From: an uncultured Gammaproteobacteria bacterium
GTDB taxonomy: Bacteria; Pseudomonadota; Gammaproteobacteria; Arenicellales; JAANXG01
DNA: 64,000 nucleotides
NCBI GenBank assembly: GCA_947258975.1
Contig: CAMYKK010000018.1
Location: 99,207-163,206, forward strand
Direction: 5' to 3'
The stretch's first letter is position 1, and every line of letters starts with the position of its first letter. Below the pieces are notes generated by a model, which saw only the letters and a list, made by a program, of their open reading frames with translations, did not search any database and was not told the DNA's origin. The translations under genes and the position numbers were made by a program. Shown piece after piece: positions 52,989 through 62,777 of the stretch.

Positions 52989-54929
52989 TCACAGGGCCCG
53001 GGCGCGCCATGCGCGGCGCAGCACGAAGTAGCCGATCAGCAGCAGGGCGGCCAGCACCATCGCCGCCGCGCCGAATCCGGGCCGGTCGTTGCCGGTCTCG
53101 GCAGTGATCAGCGAGGTGTCGGCACGCATGGCCCGCTCCAATGCCGCCGCCCGCGCGGTGTCATACCACCAGCGGCTGGTCATCACTCCGTTCTTCGTGG
53201 GGGTGTCCGGGCGCGAGAACTTGTCCCAAAACAGCGCACGGTCGGCGCGGATGTGCCAATGGGGGATGACATAAAAACCCGCCAGCAGCACCCGATCGAG
53301 GGCCCGGGTGCGGGTCACCAGGCTCTCCCGCGTCGGTGCCGCAATCACCAGTTCAATGAGCGCATCGACGACCGGATCGCGGATGCCGGCAAAATTGCGG
53401 CTGCTGGGATTGCCGGCGGCGTCCGAGCTCCAGAAGTTGCGCTGCTCATTCCCAGGCGACTCGGACTGGCCCCAGGTGAAGATGAACAGGTCATAGTCGA
53501 AGCTGCGCAGGCGGTTGATGTACTGGGTCTGGTCCACCAGCCGCACCCGGGCGTTGATGCCGAGCCGTTTCAGGTTTCTCACGAACGGCAATACGATACG
53601 TTCGAAGGCGGGACTCACCAGCAGGATTTCAAAGCGCATCTGCACGCCGGTGTCACGATTCACGAGCTTGAGGTCGCGCACGATCCAACCGGCATCTTTG
53701 AGCAGCGCGAAGGCGCGACGCAGATTGTCCCGCGGCCAGCCGCTGCCATCGGTGGCTGGGGCCCGGTACGGCGTCGTGAACACGCGCGGGGGCAGTTGAT
53801 CACGAAAGCGTTCTAAGATCGCAAGTTCCTCGCCCGCGGGCAGTCCCCGAGACGCGAGCTCGGAATTCGAGAAGTAGCTCTCGGTGCGCGTGTACTGGCT
53901 GAAAAATAGATTGGTGTTGGTCCATTCGAAATCGAACGCATAGCCCAGGGCCTCGCGCACCTTAACATTGGAAAACACCGCACGCCGGGTATTCATTACG
54001 AACGCCTGCATACCCGTGGGCAGTTGATGCCGGATCAGTTCTTTATTTAACCAGCCCTTTTTTACCGCCGGCACGTCGTAGTCGAGCGCCCACGCCTTGG
54101 CTTGATTTTCTTCCCGGAAATCGATGTCTCCGGATTTGAGCGCCAGCCGGATGGCGGTGTCGTCGCGGTAGAGCGTGACGCGGATGCGGTCAAAATTATT
54201 GAGACCGACATTGACCGGCAGGTCCTTCCCCCAGTAGTCCGCAACGCGCTCGCGCACGTAAAAACGCCCGGCCTCGAATTCAGCAATGCGGTACGGGCCG
54301 CTGCCCAAGGGCGGCTCGAGGGTGGTCTTCGCGAAGTCCCTGGTGGCCCAATAGTGTTTGGGCAGGATCGGCAGTTGGCCGACGATCAGCGGCAACTCGC
54401 GGTTGCCCTTTTCGGTAAAGCTGAACTTGACGCGCCATGGTCCCAGCATTTGCACCGCCGCCACACCGGCGTAGTAAAACCGGTACTGGGGCAGGCCTTT
54501 GGCGGTCAAGGTCTCGAACGACCACACCACATCCTCGGCGGTAATTGGCTTGCCGTCATGCCAGCGCGCCTCGCGGCGCAGGTTAAAGATGACCCAGGAA
54601 CGATCTTCAGGATACTCGATGGTCTCGGCGATGAGTCCATACTCGGTAAACGGCTCGTCGGCGCTCGCGGTCAGCAGCGTCTCCACCGATCCGGTGGCGG
54701 CCGCATTACCCTTGGGGATAAATCCGTGAAAGCTGTCAAAAGTCCCCTGATCGGCTACGCGGATGGTGCCGCCTTTGGGCGCGTTGGGATTGACGTACTC
54801 AAAGTGGGCAAATCCCGACGCGTACTTTGGCTCACCGTGCATGGCGATTCCGTGGCCGATAATGACCACTCCTTGTGCCCAGACCGGCGCCGGCAGGCAT
54901 AGGGCCAATAAAATAACAAGCACAGGCAT
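52989..54929 (-). CDS. yejA: Oligopeptide-binding protein YejA, with C-terminal membrane segment
   Basis: About 646 residues if started at [19 protein letters not shown], a signal peptide (an in-frame TTG lies 60 bases further up). The family segments [49 protein letters not shown] and [34 protein letters not shown] identify YejA. After the normal end near RADTSL there is an extra hydrophobic helix with basic tail ([29 protein letters not shown]), which E. coli YejA lacks. It may anchor the receptor to the inner membrane. First gene of yejABEF. Confidence 0.92.
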   Translation of the reverse strand: MPVLVILLALCLPAPVWAQGVVIIGHGIAMHGEPKYASGFAHFEYVNPNAPKGGTIRVADQGTFDSFHGFIPKGNAAATGSVETLLTASADEPFTEYGLIAETIEYPEDRSWVIFNLRREARWHDGKPITAEDVVWSFETLTAKGLPQYRFYYAGVAAVQMLGPWRVKFSFTEKGNRELPLIVGQLPILPKHYWATRDFAKTTLEPPLGSGPYRIAEFEAGRFYVRERVADYWGKDLPVNVGLNNFDRIRVTLYRDDTAIRLALKSGDIDFREENQAKAWALDYDVPAVKKGWLNKELIRHQLPTGMQAFVMNTRRAVFSNVKVREALGYAFDFEWTNTNLFFSQYTRTESYFSNSELASRGLPAGEELAILERFRDQLPPRVFTTPYRAPATDGSGWPRDNLRRAFALLKDAGWIVRDLKLVNRDTGVQMRFEILLVSPAFERIVLPFVRNLKRLGINARVRLVDQTQYINRLRSFDYDLFIFTWGQSESPGNEQRNFWSSDAAGNPSSRNFAGIRDPVVDALIELVIAAPTRESLVTRTRALDRVLLAGFYVIPHWHIRADRALFWDKFSRPDTPTKNGVMTSRWWYDTARAAALERAMRADTSLITAETGNDRPGFGAAAMVLAALLLIGYFVLRRAWRARAL

Positions 54930-55217
54930 TGAATGTGAACGTCTACACAAGATTTGTGGGCACTGTGTATCAGAGGCGGAGCTTATCAATCAATGGGCCG
55001 AACACCCTAAAAAGGGCCGAATATCTTGAAAAGCCGGCGTCATCGCCTGTTTGAACAATATGGAAGGAATCATTTCAATCTCGTCGCTGATATTCAGCAA
55101 AACGAGAACGACTAAACATAACTCACGCGGGAATCTCACCGGCACATGAGCACCGACGCCGTCGCGGAACGACCGTCGCAACCGGGCCGTACGCGTTGCA
55201 TGTTACGTAACGTTGGG

Positions 55218-55515
55218 TTAGCCCGTATATTGCACCAAGGATCCCGGTTGATGGCGAAGGGACTTGTCCTGCGCGTGGTCGCAGGGTTGGGCGGCTGGTT
55301 CCCCTGCTATGCGGGGACAAGCGCCGCGCTGGAGCGAAATGCACAGCTGTAGCTATGGGTTGAGTGAAGCGCAAGTTCAGGCGTTCGAGACCGAGCCAGC
55401 GCCGGGATAGGCGCTTCCTCGGATACAAGGTGCCACACCGAGCATTGATTGAATTTCTTATTCCAAACAGACTCTTGGCCTTTTTTTAGTTGCCTTGGTG
55501 CAATATACGGGTTAG
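55218..55515. repeat. Intergenic repeat family, copy d (best preserved)
   Basis: 298 bases with 23-bp terminal inverted repeats, 21 of 23 matching: TTAGCCCGTATATTGC...CAAGG at the left and its complement ending CGGGTTAG at the right. The interior has no credible gene. The right end contains the TAA stop codon of the neighbouring minus-strand gene (55512-55514). The remaining gene-free sequence 54930-55217 shows only a short palindrome GTTACGTAAC at 55202. Confidence 0.8.
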
Positions 55516-56435
55516 TCCTCAAAGTCATGTGTCGCCGGCGAGAACAGGTATGACTCTGCTTGACGCAGGTGAGCAAGTCCTTGTTTGGCCGACGCGTCGT
55601 AGATTTTGATGGCCTGATCGATCTGCTCTACGGGACGTTGTATCGCAATCATCTTGTTTATCAGCTGCAAATAGTCGCGGTAGGATCGAGCAGCCCGCGC
55701 CACCTCTTCCAGGGCGGCGCGATCCTGGCGGAAGTGGGTTTCCCTCTCGCGAACTGCCCGGTGGTAAGCGTCTTGCTCTTGGGGCGTGATCGTGCCCTCG
55801 CGGTCTACCGTCGTTTGCGCGGACATTCGCGGATCACTGAATTCGGGCAAGCTTAATTGGCGCGTGATGAGGGCGTCCACGGTGAGGAAATTCTGCAGCG
55901 CGTCTGTGTGGTAACGTTCCTGGCCCCGCAAAAGATAGTTCTTGAAATTGTGAATTGCCTTGCCGTAACCGAGTTGAAACTCCATTTCTTCGAAGTCGCT
56001 CCACGTCCATTTCGCACGCAGGGAATCCAGCGCTGCTTTGGCGGGATTATCGTCAATGATCACCGTGCGGTCGATGTCTTCCGTGCGCCATCCCTTTGCT
56101 CGTAGCCCCGCAAGCCGATCGAGGGTCGTGTTATAGGATTCCACCACCGCCTTGACGCTGTCCAAGGCCTGTCGGTCATCAGAATTTAGCTCCGCATTGT
56201 TTTTGAGCCGGGGGATGATCTCAAGGATCTGTGCGAAGTTGTTCTGCGCAGCCTTGGAGTACTGCTGCTTTCCTCGCAGGACGTAGTTTTTGAAGTTGTG
56301 GATGCCGCCGTCGTATCCCATCAAGCGTATCATCAACGCGACATCCTGTTGCGCGCCGGCGGCCTGGAGGCCATGGACAGGCAGCATCCAAGTCGCCATG
56401 AACAAGACAATCCAGAGGTGGACACGGTATCTCAT
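55512..56435 (-). CDS. Exported protein with duplicated GxxIHNFKNYxLRG helical repeat
   Basis: 307 residues with a signal peptide (cleavage near GLQAAGA). Two copies of one module: LMGYDGGIHNFKNYVLRGKQQYSKAAQNNF (about 38-67) and LGYGKAIHNFKNYLLRGQERYHTDALQNF (about 155-183), within a mainly helical protein. The IHNFKNYxLRG word resembles periplasmic helical sensor domains of chemoreceptors and diguanylate cyclases, but no signalling domain is attached. It lies just downstream of nirK on the same strand. Role unknown; a periplasmic sensor or ligand-binding partner is conceivable. Confidence 0.65.
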   Translation of the reverse strand: MRYRVHLWIVLFMATWMLPVHGLQAAGAQQDVALMIRLMGYDGGIHNFKNYVLRGKQQYSKAAQNNFAQILEIIPRLKNNAELNSDDRQALDSVKAVVESYNTTLDRLAGLRAKGWRTEDIDRTVIIDDNPAKAALDSLRAKWTWSDFEEMEFQLGYGKAIHNFKNYLLRGQERYHTDALQNFLTVDALITRQLSLPEFSDPRMSAQTTVDREGTITPQEQDAYHRAVRERETHFRQDRAALEEVARAARSYRDYLQLINKMIAIQRPVEQIDQAIKIYDASAKQGLAHLRQAESYLFSPATHDFED

Positions 56436-56527
56436 ATCGGCTCTCCAAAGGTGAGCGATTTAAAGGAATCGAACTATTGTCGCGTCGAGTGCTATGCGCC
56501 GTCGAACGGCTTGGGTTGCCGGCGATC

Positions 56528-57640
56528 CTATTTCGGGATAGGTCCCGGAGGCTTCACCTGATACATCAGGTCATCGTCCCAGTCGCCCTCTACCTTGATC
56601 TGCGCTACCGCTCCCTTGAGCGACGACTCGATCAAGTTATGGTTCACATAAGCATATAGCCCGGGTTGCTTGAAGGTGTAGATCATCGCCCCTGCGGAGC
56701 CTCCGGGCAGGAACCAGGTCTCGACGTCGGTCAGCGGCGGATTGTTGAAAGATCCGTAGGGCCAAAAGAAGTCGGCGTGGCCGCCGATCAGGCGCGGCCG
56801 GGTGTCGCGGTTGGCCTGGGCATGGATGATGAGTACGGTCTCTCCCACCTTGGCCTTGAGGGCATTGCGCCCGACCAGGGCTTCTGCCGCGCCATTGAAT
56901 ACTACATGACTCGGGTTCTGTCCCAGCATGGTGTTCACGATGTCGCGCAACGCATGCACTGCGGTGTCGTAGGTGCGGTACTCGCCCGAAGGTTCGCGAA
57001 ACACGTAAAAGTCCTGCTCGCCGATGAAGTAGGCGCGGTCATAGCGGATAGGATTGCGGTTTTGATCCTTTAGTCCGTCGCGCGGCAGCACCATGATCGC
57101 TCCGTTCATCCCGGAGATGACGTGCCACGGGGTCATGACGCCGCCGGGGGCGCTGCAGCCCTGAACGCCACCGGGCGCGCAGCAGATATAGACGAATACG
57201 CCTGGCCGGGTCGCCTTGAAACGGAGAACCGCTTCCTCGCCGGGGCCGACCTTGGTGAACTCGGCGCCACCCAGTGCGCCGGTAGCGGCATGGAAGTCGA
57301 TATTGTGAATCATACTGTTGGCGCTGGGATTGACCAGGGTGAGTTCCACGTAGTCGTCTTGATGTACGACGATCAAAGGCCCGGGTATGGTGCCGCCGAA
57401 GGTCATTGCCCACACCTCGGTGCCTTCGTCATCGATCTCAATCTTCTTCTCCTCGATTACCAAGCGCACCCGGACGACCTTGGAGCCGCCGATGACTAAC
57501 TGCTCGTGCTCAGGTACGAACGGCGGTGCGACCATCTCTTGCACTACGCGCGGTAGTTCGTCCACTCCGGCCGCAATAACCAAAGGGGACGCGGCGGTAA
57601 GGACGGCCCACGCGACCGCGATTACTGTGGTTCTCGTCAT
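56528..57640 (-). CDS. nirK: Copper-containing nitrite reductase, with altered type-1/type-2 copper loop
   Basis: 370 residues from [10 protein letters not shown] (GAGG 8 bases upstream), with a signal peptide. Two cupredoxin domains. Ligands seen: H112 and H117 ([10 protein letters not shown]), H173 and M178 (WHVISGM), and C-terminal His in GGHADFF and VNHNLIES. The usual YHCAPxG loop reads [23 protein letters not shown]: the type-2 copper His before the Cys is absent and about 9 residues are inserted as a diverged duplication of CxAPGGV. It should reduce nitrite to NO in the periplasm, but the loop puts activity in doubt. Follows hemerythrin. Confidence 0.85.
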   Translation of the reverse strand: MTRTTVIAVAWAVLTAASPLVIAAGVDELPRVVQEMVAPPFVPEHEQLVIGGSKVVRVRLVIEEKKIEIDDEGTEVWAMTFGGTIPGPLIVVHQDDYVELTLVNPSANSMIHNIDFHAATGALGGAEFTKVGPGEEAVLRFKATRPGVFVYICCAPGGVQGCSAPGGVMTPWHVISGMNGAIMVLPRDGLKDQNRNPIRYDRAYFIGEQDFYVFREPSGEYRTYDTAVHALRDIVNTMLGQNPSHVVFNGAAEALVGRNALKAKVGETVLIIHAQANRDTRPRLIGGHADFFWPYGSFNNPPLTDVETWFLPGGSAGAMIYTFKQPGLYAYVNHNLIESSLKGAVAQIKVEGDWDDDLMYQVKPPGPIPK

Positions 57641-57718
57641 ATTATGTCCTCGGATTGATGGCCGCATTAGATTACCTTTTTTACGTGGCGTGTGCCCCGT
57701 CCTGGATGAGAATGCCGG

Positions 57719-58156
57719 TTACAGATCCGTTGGGCCGTTAACGTCGGGATCGCTGTCTTCAAGGCGTTTCACGAACCTAGCCAGATCGGCATCCATACCT
57801 GCGATATGTTTCGTCAACCAGGACTGCATATGCGCGATTGCCTCTGACGACAGCGATACAAAGTCTTCCCGGTAAGCGGTCTGCAAAAGCCGGATCTCGT
57901 TGATAAGAACCTTGTGCTGCAACCGGTGATTTTCATAGTTGGGATAGTCAAGCTGCAGCATTTGTCTTTCTTCTTCGGCGAAATGTGCTTCTGTGCAGGA
58001 GACCAAGCGATCCAGTAGATAATGCAGTTGGAAGTGGTTTTCCCCGGCTTGGACACTTGAATCAATTTCGTTCAGCAAATCGACCATCGCCCTGTGCTCT
58101 TCGTCCATCCAGGAAACATCGACTGCAATCCCATCACGCCACTTCATTAACGTCAT
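57719..58156 (-). CDS. Bacteriohemerythrin
   Basis: 145 residues with the diiron-ligand pattern: DVSWMDEEHRAMVDLLNEI, HYLLDRLVSCTEAHFAEEERQM, NYENHRLQHKVL and WLTKHIAGMDADLARFV. Small single-domain hemerythrins bind O2 or NO. It lies about 80 bases upstream of nirK on the same strand, which suggests a role in oxygen or NO handling during nitrite reduction. The start may be the first or fourth codon. Confidence 0.92.
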   Translation of the reverse strand: MTLMKWRDGIAVDVSWMDEEHRAMVDLLNEIDSSVQAGENHFQLHYLLDRLVSCTEAHFAEEERQMLQLDYPNYENHRLQHKVLINEIRLLQTAYREDFVSLSSEAIAHMQSWLTKHIAGMDADLARFVKRLEDSDPDVNGPTDL

Positions 58157-58251
58157 AAGCGACGATAGTACACAAGCGGGCGGGAACGTAGCAAACCCGA
58201 TCTCCCGGCGCCCACAATAGGCCCCGGGCGTTGGCGATTAAGAAGAACGTT

Positions 58252-58281
58252 CGCCCCGAGAATTTAACAATTCTCGGGGCG
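58252..58281 (-). terminator. Strong hairpin after the porin gene
   Basis: CGCCCCGAGAATT-TAAC-AATTCTCGGGGCG, a perfect 13-bp stem. It lies 170 bases downstream of the porin gene on its strand, with a moderately T-rich sequence after it, and upstream of hemerythrin. It probably insulates the two units. Confidence 0.6.
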
Positions 58282-58448
58282 ATAATGGATGATAATTTTG
58301 GGACCGTTGAGACCGACGTGAATGGCTTATTGCGAACCACTCCGCAGAGAAGGAGCGTGGCGTCGAGGGATATGCGCGAGCCGCAAACACATCCACCAAT
58401 CGCCACCAACCGCTCCTAAGCTAGCAAGTCAACCCAGTCCTCGCGTTG

Positions 58449-59519
58449 TTAGCGGGGCCAAACCCTGGCCTTAAATTTATACACAAAGCCGAGGGAGACG
58501 GCGTTGGGATCTAAGCCAGGCCCCGCAGCGCCGACATTGTCACCGTGGCCGTAATTATTCGCACTGAAGGCGACGGTCGCATCGTTCTTGGTTTTTGCGT
58601 ACGCAATGTAAACGGTCGCTTTATCATTGATGTTGTAGTCGTAACCGATGGCAAATTGGTCCGCATCGGACTCGCTAGGGTCCCCGCTGGTCTTGGTGTA
58701 TTGACCCTTTAACGCCCCAGAGCCGATTTTGAAGCTCGCGCCTATGGTGAAGCCGTCACGGTCGTTGCCCGATACGCCGCCGATATCCTTTTCATCCTGG
58801 TAACCACCGCCGATACTGAATTTATCGGCGCTATAACTTCCGGTCAGAGCAAATGCGGTGTGCTCATCAGGCATACCGGTCCCCTGGCTCATATAGGCGG
58901 CACCAACTTTCACACCGCCGGTGCCGTAGTCCGCCTTGACCACATAGACTTTCGTGTCGTCGACGCCTTCCTCGGGGGAATAGGTAAGCGCCGCTTTGAA
59001 TCCGCTGATGTCGGGGGTTGCGTACTGGATGGTATCGTCGACGCGGCCAAATAGACCCGAACCGCCCCAGAGGTTGCCGAGGTCGCCGACCTGGTCACCA
59101 AACAGATTGTAGTCGTAGAGCCACTGATTCAGGCCGCCCAGCCGGCCGATGATCAATTTGCCGAAGCCGCCCGACAGGCCGACGAAGGCATCCCGGGTCC
59201 GTGTGAACAGCTGGCCGTCGCATGCGGTGCCGTCTCCGCAGCCCCCGTTACCGTCGTTTTCACCCCGTCCGGTGAGATCTACGCCGGATTCATATTGAAA
59301 CAATGCAGTCAAACCTTCAACCAGATCTTGATCGCCACTGACCGCAAGACGGGAAGAGTTGCTTGCCACGTAGGTGCTGCTGTCGTCGCCATTGTCGGCG
59401 CCATCCACAGACACGTGGCCTACACCCCAAATGTCGAGATTTAGTCCGTAAGCCCCTTGCGTTGCCGACAAAGAGGCAACAAGAGAAACAGCAATTGCAC
59501 TAATTATGCGTTTTCGCAT
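58449..59519 (-). CDS. Gram-negative-type general porin
   Basis: 356 residues from MRKRIISAIAVSLVASLSATQGAYGLNLDIWG (signal peptide). The beta-barrel pattern is of the OmpC/beta-proteobacterial porin type: SSRLAVSGDQDLVEGLTALFQYESGVDL, RDAFVGLSGGFGKLIIGRLG, and the loop 3 region. The expected terminal aromatic (SLGFVYKF) is followed by six extra residues (KARVWPR in part), unusual because the last Phe is the BAM recognition signal. Palindromes at 59683 and 59839 lie upstream. Confidence 0.88.
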   Translation of the reverse strand: MRKRIISAIAVSLVASLSATQGAYGLNLDIWGVGHVSVDGADNGDDSSTYVASNSSRLAVSGDQDLVEGLTALFQYESGVDLTGRGENDGNGGCGDGTACDGQLFTRTRDAFVGLSGGFGKLIIGRLGGLNQWLYDYNLFGDQVGDLGNLWGGSGLFGRVDDTIQYATPDISGFKAALTYSPEEGVDDTKVYVVKADYGTGGVKVGAAYMSQGTGMPDEHTAFALTGSYSADKFSIGGGYQDEKDIGGVSGNDRDGFTIGASFKIGSGALKGQYTKTSGDPSESDADQFAIGYDYNINDKATVYIAYAKTKNDATVAFSANNYGHGDNVGAAGPGLDPNAVSLGFVYKFKARVWPR

Positions 59520-59682
59520 TGTTATAGTCTCCCATTGTGTTAGGTATAAGGCATAGTACAAACTACAGTTCTGTGCGGTCCGCATACCTCCCCAAGTTAC
59601 ATTAACAAGAACTGTGCCACTTTCCAGTGAGGCGAAAATTGTAGATTTAAACCGTTGTTCTGCGCCGCGCGCGGACAAGGCG

Positions 59683-59698
59683 GTTACTGCCGAGTAAC
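59683..59698. promoter_or_regulatory. GTTAC-N6-GTAAC palindrome, site A
   Basis: GTTACTGCCGAGTAAC, six-base perfect half-sites, 164 bases upstream of the porin start. The 5-6-5 geometry equals that of Crp-type sites. Confidence 0.6.
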
Positions 59699-59838
59699 GT
59701 GGCCGGCGGTTTAGTTAGGTAGACTTGAAAGATCGGCCGAAGTAAAAGGGCGCGATAGTCAAGGGCGGCCCCAATCTTCGGCAGTTTGACCAGGCACTAC
59801 GAACCGGTAACCATCGCAACTACACCATCTCCGGATTT

Positions 59839-59854
59839 GTTACCGTTGGGTAAT
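59839..59854. promoter_or_regulatory. GTTAC-N6-GTAAC palindrome, site B
   Basis: GTTACCGTTGGGTAAT, one mismatch from the perfect form. Between the porin promoter region and the 3' end of moaA; the 414-base stretch 59520-59933 has no gene. Confidence 0.55.
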
Positions 59855-59933
59855 GCGAGTAGTGGTGCTGAAGTGGAAGCGCTCTTCAATTGTGCTGTTT
59901 TCAGGGCAGCAACTTAAATTGATATGGCTGTCA

Positions 59934-60914
59934 TTAACCGCCAAGCGACGACATCACGCGTACTATTTTATGCGGGTGATAGCGGAATTCGTGGCGTTCG
60001 GGCTTGGCCGCGATGGCGGCACATACCATTCGTTTCAGTACTACATCAGTGGCGCCGCTGCGTAACAGCGGTCGTAATCGATAACGGTGTTCCTGCCCCA
60101 GACACAGGTGAAGCGTGCCATCTACCGCCAGGCGGACGCGATTACACGTGTTACAGAAGTGTTGTGATATGGGGGTAATGAACCCCACCTTGAATCGACC
60201 GTCGGCTGATTGCAGGTAGCGTGCCGGGCCGCCTCCGGGCATCACGCCGTCCACCAGGCCAAAATGCGTTTGCAGGCGGCGCCTGACGGGCTGCAGATCG
60301 AGATACCGTACACTGCGGCCGGTGTCCCCCATGGGCATGGTTTCGATCAACCGCAGCGTGAAACCGTGTTACATGCAAAACATGACCATAGCTTCGATCT
60401 CGTCATCATTGACACCGCGCATTGCCACCATATTGATTTTCACCAGCCTGAAGTCCGCTGCTTTGGCTTCCTGCAGGCCCTCGAGGATGCGCGGTAGGGC
60501 ATCGCGTCCCGTGATGCGCTCAAAGCGACGCCTTTGCAGGCTGTCGAGGCTGACATTGATGCGCGCCACCCCAGCTTGTTTCAGCACTGCGGCGTGACGA
60601 GCGAGTTGGGTACCATTGGTGCTGAGTGAAAGATCTACAACGCCGTCAATGGTGTTCAATTGCGATGTCAGTTGCGAAAGCCCACGGCGCAGCAGCGGCT
60701 CGCCACCGGTCAAACGTACTTTATTGACGCCGAGGCCGGCGAAAACACGGACCAGGCGCTCGATCTCAGCGAACGTCAACCAATTCTCAGGTTCCTCATA
60801 ACCTTTGAACCCCCGCGGCATGCAGTAAGTGCAGCGAAGATCGCAACGATCGGTAACCGACAACCGCAGGTAGTCAATTCGCCGTCCAAAAGAATCCATC
60901 AGGTTCTTGTTCAC
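59934..60914 (-). pseudogene. moaA: GTP 3',8-cyclase MoaA, interrupted by one in-frame stop
   Basis: Radical SAM enzyme for the first step of molybdenum cofactor synthesis. Both Fe-S clusters are intact (CDLRCTYC near the start; CNTCNRVRLAVDGTLHLC near the end), as is the C-terminal GG tail (SSLGG). A TAA at 60369-60371 falls between AMVMFCM and HGFTLRLIETMPMGDTGR, where Glu (GAA) is expected. The frame is the same on both sides, so a single base change explains it. As read, only 181 of about 326 residues would be made. This could be recent decay, a sequence error or readthrough. Confidence 0.88.
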
Positions 60915-61055
60915 GTCTGATCCTACAATTTAAGACCCGGGAAATCTTGACGCAAGAAGTGGGCCATCTTCCATGCCGTGCGTCTCGTAAGCGGCTGGCG
61001 CGGCTAGAGACAATGATGGACTATCGCTTTCAGCTCCAGAATACGGTTTGTCGAT

Positions 61056-61071
61056 GTTACCGGTCGGTAAC
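61056..61071. promoter_or_regulatory. GTTAC-N6-GTAAC palindrome, site C
   Basis: GTTACCGGTCGGTAAC, perfect six-base half-sites. Between moaA (start 60914) and the membrane protein at 61457; the 542-base region holds no gene. Confidence 0.65.
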
Positions 61072-61097
61072 GCTGTTGGAGTTTTCCAAGTTTCCAG

Positions 61098-61113
61098 GTT
61101 ACGGGTATGTAAC
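61098..61113. promoter_or_regulatory. GTTAC-N6-GTAAC palindrome, site D
   Basis: GTTACGGGTATGTAAC, centred 42 bases (about four helical turns) from site C. Paired spacing suggests cooperative binding. Confidence 0.6.
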
Positions 61114-61456
61114 GGTTAATGGTTAAGCCGTAGTGGGCCGTAAGCCACTATTGCTATGAAATCCCTGGATGAGCGTGCAACGCCTGGCTGCTGGTTCGAT
61201 TATTGCTACGTACTTCTGTATGTAGGTTCGGTTGTTTACGCGTGGTGTGCACCGTCCTACGTCGCTATGAGCTGGTTGTATAAATAGGGTGTGCGGTAAA
61301 TGGTGCCATGTATGGTCACCACGATAATCGAACCTGCACATTGAGATGTACGACGTAAACGCAATGCAACATACACACCCAAATCGCCGCACTCCCAGCG
61401 ACACGTGTTGTTCGTTCCGCCCCGGACAGCCGCGCGACTTTCCTTATCGGCGGACA

Positions 61457-61813
61457 ATGCGAATCTTACTGCGTTCAGCTCATATCTTTGCTACCGGCAC
61501 ATTGGTGGGTGGCTATATCTTCAACCAGCCGACGGCTGCGTTAATGCCGTGGCTGTGGGGCTCGGTAATAACGGGAATACTCTTGTTGGCGACGGACCTG
61601 CATGCCAGTGTTGCGGTGCTGTGCGAAGCGAGGGGCATTGCGGTGATCGCCAAGGTTGTACTATTGCTCTTAATCCCGGTGTTCTGGGAGGCGCGTGTGC
61701 CGTTGCTCGTGATTATCCTACTGATGGGGGCGGTGAGTAGCCATATGCCCAAACGCATGCGTCATCGGGTGCTGATATTTCCGAGCCTATTTGTTGTCGT
61801 GAGAGGAGGGTAG
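61457..61813 (+). CDS. Small four-helix membrane protein
   Basis: 118 residues from the ATG at 61457 (MRILLRSAHIFATGTLVGGYIF). Four hydrophobic helices are visible, with histidines at helix edges (SAHIF, TDLHAS, SSHMP), a pattern seen in haem- or copper-binding membrane proteins of the CopD/SirB type; that link is tentative. It precedes the diheme cytochrome gene on the same strand by about 100 bases and may be its membrane partner. Confidence 0.6.
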   Translation: MRILLRSAHIFATGTLVGGYIFNQPTAALMPWLWGSVITGILLLATDLHASVAVLCEARGIAVIAKVVLLLLIPVFWEARVPLLVIILLMGAVSSHMPKRMRHRVLIFPSLFVVVRGG

Positions 61814-61916
61814 TCACTTTGTGGGCAAGCATTGATGCAGTATCTGAGAATGCTCAACAAATCAGCCATAAAATTTCTTGTAGTGTAGTATGAAGGTGGA
61901 TCATAAGGAGCACAAT

Positions 61917-62666
61917 ATGCGCAATTATCTCGGCCGGGCAGCACCACTTCTCGGTACGTCTTTTATCGTTTTAGCGACACTCAGTGTTTTCGGTTCTATG
62001 AATGCCCGTGCGGAGCACGACGTCGGGCATCTGATGTTTGTCACCCAAGGAGGGCTATTGTACGACAACTGGTACGTGCATCTCGGGACGCCGGCGCCGA
62101 CGGACACGCATCCCGGATATACCGGTGTCGGTGAGCAGGGTGCCGCCAGTTGGCGCTGTCCTGCGTGCCACGGCTGGGACTACAAAGGCGATTGGGGGGG
62201 GGATGCACAAGGCCGGCAAAGCCAGGGTATTTCGGGATTACGCAATATGACCCACGCCTCTCTGGGGTCGATCGTCGCTGTACTGAAAGATGACACCCAC
62301 CGCTTTGGCGGGCAGATTCCCGAAGGGGCAATGACGGCCCTGGCGCACTTTGTTGCCGGCGGACAGATAGACATGGATGAATACATCGACCGCAAGACCC
62401 ACAAGGCCAGCGGTGACCATGTTAGAGGCGCGCGGATCTACCAGACAGTCTGCGCAAGATGTCACGGCGTGGACGGCAAATTCCTGAACTTCAATACCGC
62501 CGAGGATCCGGCGTTTGTGGGTACTGTCGCCAACCGAAATCCATGGCGGACGCTGCACAAGATACGCATCGGGCAGCCGGAAGTGGATATGGTGTCTATG
62601 CTTGCTTTCACCACTAAAGACCACGTCGATGTCCTGGCTTACGTGCAGACCCTGCCGCTGAAATGA
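61917..62666 (+). CDS. Diheme c-type cytochrome
   Basis: 249 residues from the ATG at 61917 (AAGGAG 6 bases upstream). A signal peptide ends near NARAEHD. Two haem sites: CPACHGWDYKGDWGG (about 80) and CARCHGVDGKFLNF (about 181). The first domain resembles the form found in periplasmic cytochromes of molybdenum-enzyme clusters; possible Met ligands are in GAMTAL and VSMLAF. Likely an electron carrier for the following cytochrome complex. Confidence 0.85.
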   Translation: MRNYLGRAAPLLGTSFIVLATLSVFGSMNARAEHDVGHLMFVTQGGLLYDNWYVHLGTPAPTDTHPGYTGVGEQGAASWRCPACHGWDYKGDWGGDAQGRQSQGISGLRNMTHASLGSIVAVLKDDTHRFGGQIPEGAMTALAHFVAGGQIDMDEYIDRKTHKASGDHVRGARIYQTVCARCHGVDGKFLNFNTAEDPAFVGTVANRNPWRTLHKIRIGQPEVDMVSMLAFTTKDHVDVLAYVQTLPLK

Positions 62667-62696
62667 CGCTGGCGGGGGGGCGGTCCCGGGTACTTT

Positions 62697-62732
62697 TTCG
62701 CACCAATAAACAGCTTCGCACCAATAAACAGC
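62697..62732. repeat. 18-bp tandem direct repeat
   Basis: TTCGCACCAATAAACAGC twice in a row, ending two bases before palindromic site E. Located just after the diheme cytochrome gene. Perhaps a duplicated regulatory element. Confidence 0.7.
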
Positions 62733-62733
62733 C

Positions 62734-62749
62734 GTTACCGTTTGGTAAC
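62734..62749. promoter_or_regulatory. GTTAC-N6-GTAAC palindrome, site E
   Basis: GTTACCGTTTGGTAAC, perfect six-base half-sites, about 370 bases upstream of the cytochrome gene at 63119. Confidence 0.65.
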
Positions 62750-62777
62750 ATACGATTTCATAGATCTCACATCCGGA

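Noticed and set aside
55202..55211. GTTACGTAAC as a member of the GTTAC-N6-GTAAC family
   Set aside because: Half-sites have no spacer, so it does not fit the geometry.
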